Source: Sclerotiophoma versabilis (lineage: Eukaryota > Ascomycota > Dothideomycetes > Pleosporales > Didymellaceae). From it: a DNA stretch of 64,000 nt. The notes below the pieces were generated by a model. That model worked only from the letters and a program-made list of their open reading frames with translations, did not search any database and was not told where the DNA came from. Shown here piece by piece: positions 58,042 to 64,000 of this stretch (positions are counted from its first letter, which is position 1; each line of letters starts with the position of its first letter). A program made the position numbers and the translations under genes. The stretch is from assembly GCA_012274445.1 (NCBI GenBank), contig JAAROD010000058.1, forward strand, positions 930,001 to 994,000, in the 5' to 3' direction.

Positions 58042-60526
58042 TCAATGACTGATGTACTGGAACACAGCGCTGACCTCATTGCAACCCTGGGCCGTCTCCT
58101 GTCTAAGCAAAAGATCCTGAATCTTCCCCAGTGGACCTGATTCTCCATCGTTGACAAAGTGATTCCATGTACTGGTATCACCATACAACATGGCCGGCGC
58201 CTTGAGCACCTGCCGCCCGTCCTCCTTGCGGCAGCGCTTGCACTTGAATGTGTCATGGGTGTCGCTGGTGGTGGTGTCTCGGTACTGGAACAGCTCGCGC
58301 AGCGAGTCGAGACTGAAGTGGCGCTCAACGTCTTCTGCCGAGTCGACAACGCAAGAGGAAAGCGACTGCTTGTGCGACTGGCGTTGGAAGATTTTCTCCT
58401 CGATCGTGCCTGTAGTCATGAACCGGTAGACAAAGCAGTCCTTCTTCTGCCCGTCACGCCACACGCGCGCAAGTGCTTGCTGGTCAGCGGCAGGGTTCCA
58501 GTCAGGGTCGAAGAGCACGAGTCGGTTAGCTCCGATCAGGTTGAGACCACATCCTCCTGCCTTGGAAGACAGGAGGAAGACGAACTCAGAACCCTCAGGA
58601 TCATTGAACTTGTCGACCAGCTTCTGGCGCTTGCTGACGTTCATCGTGCCATCAAGTCGCAGACAGCCGTAACCACGAGATCGACAGAGCGCGCCAAAGA
58701 CGTCGAGTGTCTGTGTGTAGTTGGAGATGAGGACGATCTTGTCGTTTGTCTCGGCACGGATGCGCGCAAGCATACGGTCAAGCACAAGCATCTTACCGGA
58801 GTACCACACCTTGACATCGCGATCGCGCCCTCGAGCGTCCTTTGGTACAAAGTCTTCTGGAAGCTTGTCCTCGCAGCCTGGTATGTCTTGTGGAAGGTCG
58901 AGAAGATCAGGATGATTGCAGAGCTTCTTTAACATACCAATAGCCTTGAGAGGCTGTGAAGCTTTGCCCCTTAGCAACATCTTGATCTCAGGTGATTGCA
59001 GGAAGTGGTTGTAAAGATCCTTCTGGATAGGTGCGAGGTTGCAGAATACCACGTGTTCGTACTTGACAGGCAGGTACTTCGAAAGGATGTCGTTGGTACG
59101 CCGAATGATGAACTTGTTGACCAGCGTCAGAAGCTCCTTGAGACGCTCATCACCCTTCTTCCGGTCTTCCTCTGTACCATCGGCGTCACGACCTCTCAGG
59201 ATGGGAATCTCAAACTGCTTGCGGAATTCTGCTCGTGTGCCGAGGTAGTTAGGGTTTGCGAAAGTGAGCAAAGCGAAGTATTCAGATAAGTCGTTCTGGA
59301 TGGGTGTGCCTGAGAGGATGACACGTCGTTGTACGTTCAACCCGTTCAGTGCGGTAAACGTCTGACTCTCTCCATTTTTCAGTCGATGCCCCTCATCACA
59401 TAGCAGTAAGCCAATAGGGGTCTGACCAAACTCGTCAACGTATAGGCGAAGCGTTTCGTAGGAGACGATGAGGACTGGTCGAACAACGGCACGCCCGGAC
59501 GCGATAGACCACTGCCGTATCTGTGATATAAGCTCCTCTTTTGTGGCTTTGCCGTCAATGGCGAAAGGGTGGATAGCATCTGGGCCTAACCACTTAACCA
59601 GTTCGTTCGCCCAATTCCTTACAAGACTGGAGGGGCAAGCAATTACACATTTTTGGATCGTCGGTTTTCCGGCGTCAGGAGACTGCTTGAGCAAAGTCCA
59701 CATGAGCGTGATGCATTGCAGTGTCTTGCCGAGACCCATTTCGTCTGCCATGATACATCCGTTCGCTTTCGGGTCGATCAAGCCAGTCGTAGCCCGATAC
59801 AGGAACTTTACACCTTCGACTTGATGCGGACGCAAGACCTTGGCTAGTCGTGGGTCAATCACGACTGGTACTCGTGGTCGTTCCTGGTCCACCTTCTTTT
59901 TCAATCCAAGAATTTCCGCCAGGCTCTTGTGAACGACTGGCGTATCCATTTCCTTCCTTTCTTCCTGACTCATTTTCGGTACCACATCTTCCTTTGGTGC
60001 AGGCTTGTCGTCAACGGTAGGATCATATAAGACAATAGCAAATTCCCCACTCGGATCGTGCAGGGGCCGTGCAACGAATACAGCGCCTTGCCGCATACCC
60101 AAAAGTGGCGCTGGTCGATTGGCATTATAAGATGTTGTATCCTTCTTCAGCAAAGGGATTGTGAACCTTGCTCTGAACGCAGTCTCTTTATCCTTCGGCT
60201 TGAACACTGGGAATCGATTGATGTCGCGCGTGGCAAGCGCCAATCGGTCGTCATTGGAATACGGTTTGTCGTCATCATTCTCACCATCAGCTCCAGCATA
60301 GTCGACCTTCCGCCTCTTTCTAGCAGGCTTTTCTGATACTCGTGTCGATTTTGCAGACCCAGGACACTTGAAAGGCTTGTGCAGGCGCTCTGTAGACTGT
60401 GGTGTGCCGCCGTACAGACGCACTATGGGCTTCGCGGGGGTGCATTCGCCCGTTGTGAGAGCCTTGGGACGATGCCTGCTTATTGTTAGTCTTCATCTGT
60501 GTATTGAAAGACGTCAGAGCGTACAT
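58042..60526 (-). CDS. RAD54: DNA repair translocase RAD54
   Basis: Two exons, 60526-60525 and 60475-58042, give 811 residues when the 49-nt intron 60476-60524 (donor GTACGC, branch ACTAAC, acceptor AGCAG) is removed, which makes the start codon AT^G followed by HRPKALTTGECTPAKP. Without this junction no ATG opens the frame until far downstream. N-terminal marks are STERLHKPFKCPG and NRPAPLLGMRQGAVF. Helicase motifs are all present: Walker A in ADEMGLGKTLQ, the Walker B box LLCDEGHRLKN, SGTPIQNDLSEYFALL, and the C-terminal lobe with VLISNYTQTLDVF, LRLDGTMNVSKRQKL, LLSSKAGGCGLNLIGANRLV and DPDWNPAADQQALARVWRDGQ. RAD54 is a Swi2/Snf2 translocase working with Rad51 in homologous recombination. 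Confidence 0.94.
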
Positions 60527-60865
60527 TTCGTGGTCGAAGTGCAAGGACAAGGAGAAATGGACGTCGTGTAAGAATGCTGACTGGCGCGGATGAGTGGCGG
60601 AAGGCGGCAGTCGCGTCGCGCCAAGCAATCGCGTGATCACGTGGCCATCAGACACAACCTCATCTTCTCAACCCGAGTCTTTTGGGTCATGTTGGAGACG
60701 GAAATATATTTGAAAATGATCCACTAACTCTCGGTGCGTGGAAGGACATCGTTGCAGCTCAGCACTGTTTTGACGTCGACTCGGCAAAACTTTTCTCCAT
60801 CCTTCGCTGCGGACCTCCGAAGCTCTCTATAGACGCAGTTGTACAATCATCACACATCATACACA
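60527..60865. promoter_or_regulatory. Divergent promoter, RAD54 / mitochondrial uL11
   Basis: 339 bp between RAD54 exon 1 and the uL11m start codon. The RAD54 leader must run through it. A CATCACACATCATACACA stretch lies directly before the uL11m ATG. Confidence 0.55.
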
Positions 60866-61452
60866 ATGGCGAAGAAAGCGATACAAACGGACCAGATCGT
60901 CAAACTGATAGTCGGCGCGGGCCAGGCGTCTCCATCGCCCCCCGTCGGTCCCGCGCTGGGTAGTAAAGGAGTGAAGAGCATGGATTTCTGCAAAGTAACG
61001 ACTCCAAACCTGCTCAGTGATCTACAGCATAGCTCACACGTATACAGGAGTTCAATGCGCGCACAGCACACTACAACCCCGGCACACCGATACCTGCGCG
61101 CATCACCGTCCGACCCGATCGCTCTTTCCACTTTCAACTGCGCACACCTCCCACAGCAACCCTGCTCCTCTCCGCTGCCGGCGTCGCACCGACCAAGAGC
61201 AAGATTCGTGGCGCAGGAAATGTACCGGGGCCGATGAACAACCATGATGGGCAGAAGGGCAAGACGAGCACAAGCAGTCCGACAAACGGCAATGCGACAT
61301 TGGGAACGGTTGGGACGGTCAGCTTGAAGCACGTCTACGAGATTGCGAAGATCAAGCACAGCGAGACAAGACTTTCGGGTTTGAGTCTTGAAGGAATTGC
61401 GAGGAGTATTGTGGGGCAAGCTGGAAGCCTGGGTGTCGTTGTTGTGCCATAG
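60866..61452 (+). CDS. Mitochondrial large-subunit ribosomal protein uL11m (MRPL19-type)
   Basis: Two exons, 60866-60994 and 61048-61452, encode 177 residues; the 53-nt intron has a weak donor, GTAACG, and acceptor TACAG, and joins MDFCK-EFNARTAHYNPG. The N-terminus, QIVKLIVGAGQASPSPPVGPALGSKG, is the L11 pattern with the Pro-rich hinge that binds the GTPase-associated rRNA. The C-terminal RNA-binding domain ends GTVSLKHVYEIAKIKHSET and SLEGIARSIVGQAGSLGV. It supports translation-factor binding in mitochondrial ribosomes. A loop of about 25 residues rich in Ser, Gly and Thr (GQKGKTSTSSPTNGNATLG) is inserted before the C-terminal helix region. There is no separate cleavable presequence; the basic N-terminus (MAKKAIQTDQ) may serve for import. 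Confidence 0.93.
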
Positions 61453-61809
61453 ATGTGGATATGCGGATGTGTACGATCAAAGATGTAATCCGACGTAAAG
61501 GCTTTTCTCGTTGCTGGGAGCAGAAGCTCTGTGTGACGTCCGCATATCATTGCAGATGCAGAGGCGGTCTGCTTTGTACGAAGTTTTGTATGAGATGTGT
61601 ATATCTACGGCTGACGGACTTTGTGGTATCTGAACATGAACAATTCACGTCTGACCAAAGTCAGTGATGACTCAGTCTATATGCAAACACAGTAAGCTAC
61701 AAGTAATAACTCAGGACGTCTCCTTGATTCTGGGCAAAGATCGAGTTTCCCTTCGATCACCATCAATTAGTTTACAGTAATATAATAACAGTATTCGTCC
61801 TGCGGCATT
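61453..61809. other. Convergent 3' flanks
   Basis: 357 bp between uL11m and the Zn2Cys6 gene. It contains AT-rich 3' flank sequence (near 61770-61800, TTACAGTAATATAATAACAG). No gene is seen. Confidence 0.5.
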
Positions 61810-63937
61810 TTATGAGAAACCATAAACTCCACCTTGCTCTTGGAACTTCAATTGGTGGTCTCGTAGATCGGCCCACAGTCTTAGCTCCGTCTCCTCGTCG
61901 ATATTGGCAGAGGGGTCACTTGCCTCAGGGCTAACCCGCTCCAACTTGCTTAAGATGTCGAGGAACTTATACAGATAGTCCTGATGCTGCAGAGCGACGC
62001 TGCCTTTCCTTTCTTTAGGTACTTCCAATAAGGTACGGGCGATTGAGCGAATTTTTTGGATCTGTGTCGGGACAAATCGTAAGCTGGCGATCGGGCTGAA
62101 GTTTTGTGCGTGCAAGATGAAGTGAGTCGGACAAGACAAGTTCAAGTCATCGACTTGGTAAAAGAAATCAGAGTCTCGCAAATGAAGCAGGATACTTACG
62201 AAAGAATCACCATTCGGTTCCATGTTGACCATATCGATGCTGCCGAGCACCACTAGCAGGTCCTTGAAGACAAGTTCACGCTCCTCGGACATGGTCTTCT
62301 CGAGGGCTTCAGTATCTGGCGTAGAGCTGGATACGAATCTGTCCAATCCGGTCGACAGAACGCTTGGGGAGCTCTGGGCCTTGCTTTGTGCCTTGGCGTT
62401 GGCCTTTTCCTGGAGCATGAAGTATTTCTCCACAAGGTAGGAGCGCGTAGCTAGGTGGCTAGCATACACGTTGGCCTTCTGGATCTCATAACGGCGCACA
62501 TCCGGGGCGCCAGCAGAGACAAAGTTGCTCAGGGCAGAGTCACGCATGCCGTTGAAGTCAGGCAAAGGCGGGAGGTACGGCTGCTTCGGCTGTGCAAGGT
62601 TCTCACATGCGGCTTTAGACTGTACCTTGAGGACATCCGGGAGACTATCGAGGATCTGCCTACAGCGCTGCAAGCTCTGCTCGAAGATGCGCTGCTGTCG
62701 ATCCCAGTCAAAGACCTCATCCATGCCGAACGCCATCTCAGCTGTGGACAGCGAAGAGTACGACAAAAAGATGCGTACATTGATGTTGAAGCCTGTAATA
62801 AGGGAGATGACACCAGGCTGCTGGGGGTGTATTTCGTCTGGGAAGATGTGGACATCATCCACTTCAACTGGTAGTGGCGGTAGAGGCTCGGTGGGTGTCG
62901 CAGGCGCAATTGTTAGCTCGCCGAACGACGCACCAAGTTGCTGTATCGTCCTGCTCTATGGTTAGGATACACAAACTTCTTCTTCAGCGCGCAAAACCTA
63001 CCGTACACCAACGAACACAGTCCAGAACACTCTGCGCCCAATCTGCTCAGTGATATGGTCCAGCTTGAAGTCGCGTGTGCCATCAAAATCTGGCCCATTC
63101 GAGCCCCACACGTTCGGCACCGCTCCCAGGTGGGTGTATCCTTGCTCATGTGCCTTGTGCAAGCCTAGCGAACGAATGATAGTGAGGCATTCGGCGAAGT
63201 ACAGTCGCAATTGACGCCACTGGAACACATACGCGCCGGTCAAGCCCAGAAAGTAGCTCGTACAGGCATCGTACACGTTCAAGCCGGGTCGGTCGAGGTA
63301 GCCGGGCCCTCGCGCCTGAGCGCAAACTTCACGGCACTTGTCCACCAGCGACAGATGAGAAGGGTATTCGTGTCGAGTCTGCGTCTTCAGATGGAGACGT
63401 GGCTTTCGTGGGAACGAAGAGACAAGAGAGGCAATCATAGAGGCCAGCAGAGCGAGGAAGGACGGATTCGTGTAGTCTTCGCGGCGAGCCCACGCTTCTC
63501 GAAACGACGGTTCGTGTGGGAAGGGACACAGCGGGTGGATGTATGTGAAGAAATCGTCGATCAAGGCGTTCATGGTGTTGAGAGGACATATGGTCTCGGC
63601 GGAGAGCTGCGTGGAGCTCGACGACTGCAGCTGGGCCAGCGCGTGGGCGGCATTCGTGGGTGACTGCGGCGATGCATGGCCTGAAGCAGGGTCTGTGTCC
63701 CCCATACGGCGCTTCTTGATGGCTTCAGCATGGCGGTTGGGAGGCCCTCGTCTCCGGCTGGGGCGGTCGAAGGTGCACGGGATCTCCAGCGCCGCGCAGG
63801 CTCGACACGGCGGCCCAGATTCGTCGCACTTGACCTTGCGAATGCTGCACGAGTCGCAGGCCTTGCGCAGACGGTTGGGCCTGTTGTTCTGCTGTTGCGG
63901 TTGTTGATGTGGTTGGTGTGGTTGTGGTTGTTGTTGT

Positions 63938-63994
<57 letters not shown>

Positions 63995-64000
63995 ACCGCG
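61810..64000 (-). CDS. Zn(II)2Cys6 transcription factor, 5' end outside the window
   Basis: Partial at the right edge: the frame is open to base 64000 and no start codon is seen. Exons are 64000-63003 and 62950-61810, with a 51-nt intron (GTAGGT donor, TAACC branch). A possible second intron is 62062-62199. A run of 22 Gln and a His/Pro/Gln stretch precede the zinc cluster ACDSCSIRKVKC...CRACAALEIPC, spacing C2C6C6C2C6C, then the linker RPSRRRGPPNRHAEAIKKRR. The fungal TF middle-homology region follows (for example NALIDDFFTYIHPLCPFPHE, ALLASMIASLVSSFPRKPRL, YFLGLTGAYVFQWRQLRLYF). The factor should bind CGG-type sites as a dimer; the regulated pathway cannot be read from the sequence. The C-terminus ends KFQEQGGVYGFS. 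Confidence 0.92.
63928..63993 (-). repeat. CAG/CAA repeat coding 22 glutamines
   Basis: Twenty-two consecutive glutamine codons. In sense orientation it begins with alternating CAG-CAA pairs, passes through a CAG block, and ends in a CAA run. It may continue upstream of the window. Confidence 0.95.

Noticed and set aside
1..64000. CRISPR array, prophage, operon or secondary-metabolite cluster
   Set aside because: The window is eukaryotic with spliced genes. No regularly spaced direct repeats, and no polyketide or peptide synthetase, terpene cyclase or similar core enzyme is present.

Overview
This window is nuclear DNA of a filamentous ascomycete (Pezizomycotina). A Dothideomycete is my best guess, from gene style rather than from any search. 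The evidence is short introns of 46-76 nt with GTRNGT donors, CTAAC/CTGAC-like branch sites and YAG acceptors, a Pol III tRNA gene, a Medusa-type developmental regulator, a giant LRR adenylate cyclase and a Zn(II)2Cys6 regulator. There are no operons, CRISPR arrays, prophages or intact transposons. Almost every multi-exon model below was rebuilt by hand, and each complete spliced reading frame sums to a multiple of three.

Layout. 0-11.2 kb: a small Ser/Arg-rich protein (-), tRNA-Gly(TCC) (-), an SRR1/Ber1-like protein (-), an MFS transporter (-), an acidic nuclear-looking protein of unknown function (-), and diverging from it the biotin-carrying alpha subunit of methylcrotonoyl-CoA carboxylase (+). 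11.2-16.3 kb has no supportable gene. 16.3-19.9 kb holds a Medusa/REN1/ACR1-type regulator (-). About 8.5 kb upstream of it (19.9-28.4 kb) is again without a convincing gene and carries a cluster of short GC-rich repeats. 28.4-36.5 kb: a stand-alone CinA C-terminal-domain (NMN amidase-like) protein and adenylate cyclase, both (-). 37.7-42.6 kb: NAF1 (-) and ALG9 (+), divergent. 43.1-51.1 kb: a membrane-anchored HODM/DUF3445 protein (+), a DUF6536-like membrane protein (-) and a coiled-coil protein of unknown function (+). 51.4-54.4 kb: NAA30/MAK3 (-) and the acyltransferase LRO1/PDAT (+), divergent. 55.5-57.7 kb: a sugar-type MFS transporter (+). 58.0-61.5 kb: RAD54 (-) and mitochondrial uL11m (+), divergent. 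The right edge holds a Zn2Cys6 factor (-) whose 5' end lies outside the window.

The genes are mainly conserved housekeeping and signalling functions: cAMP signalling, N-glycan assembly, storage-lipid synthesis, N-terminal acetylation, H/ACA snoRNP assembly, recombination, leucine breakdown and mitochondrial translation. They do not form a metabolic cluster. The points most worth a second look are a RAD54 start codon apparently split by an intron (AT^G), a stop-free 138-nt intron candidate in the Zn2Cys6 gene, a CinA-domain protein with a presequence-like N-terminus, the large gene-poor region upstream of the Medusa gene, and several conserved-looking proteins without a known role.
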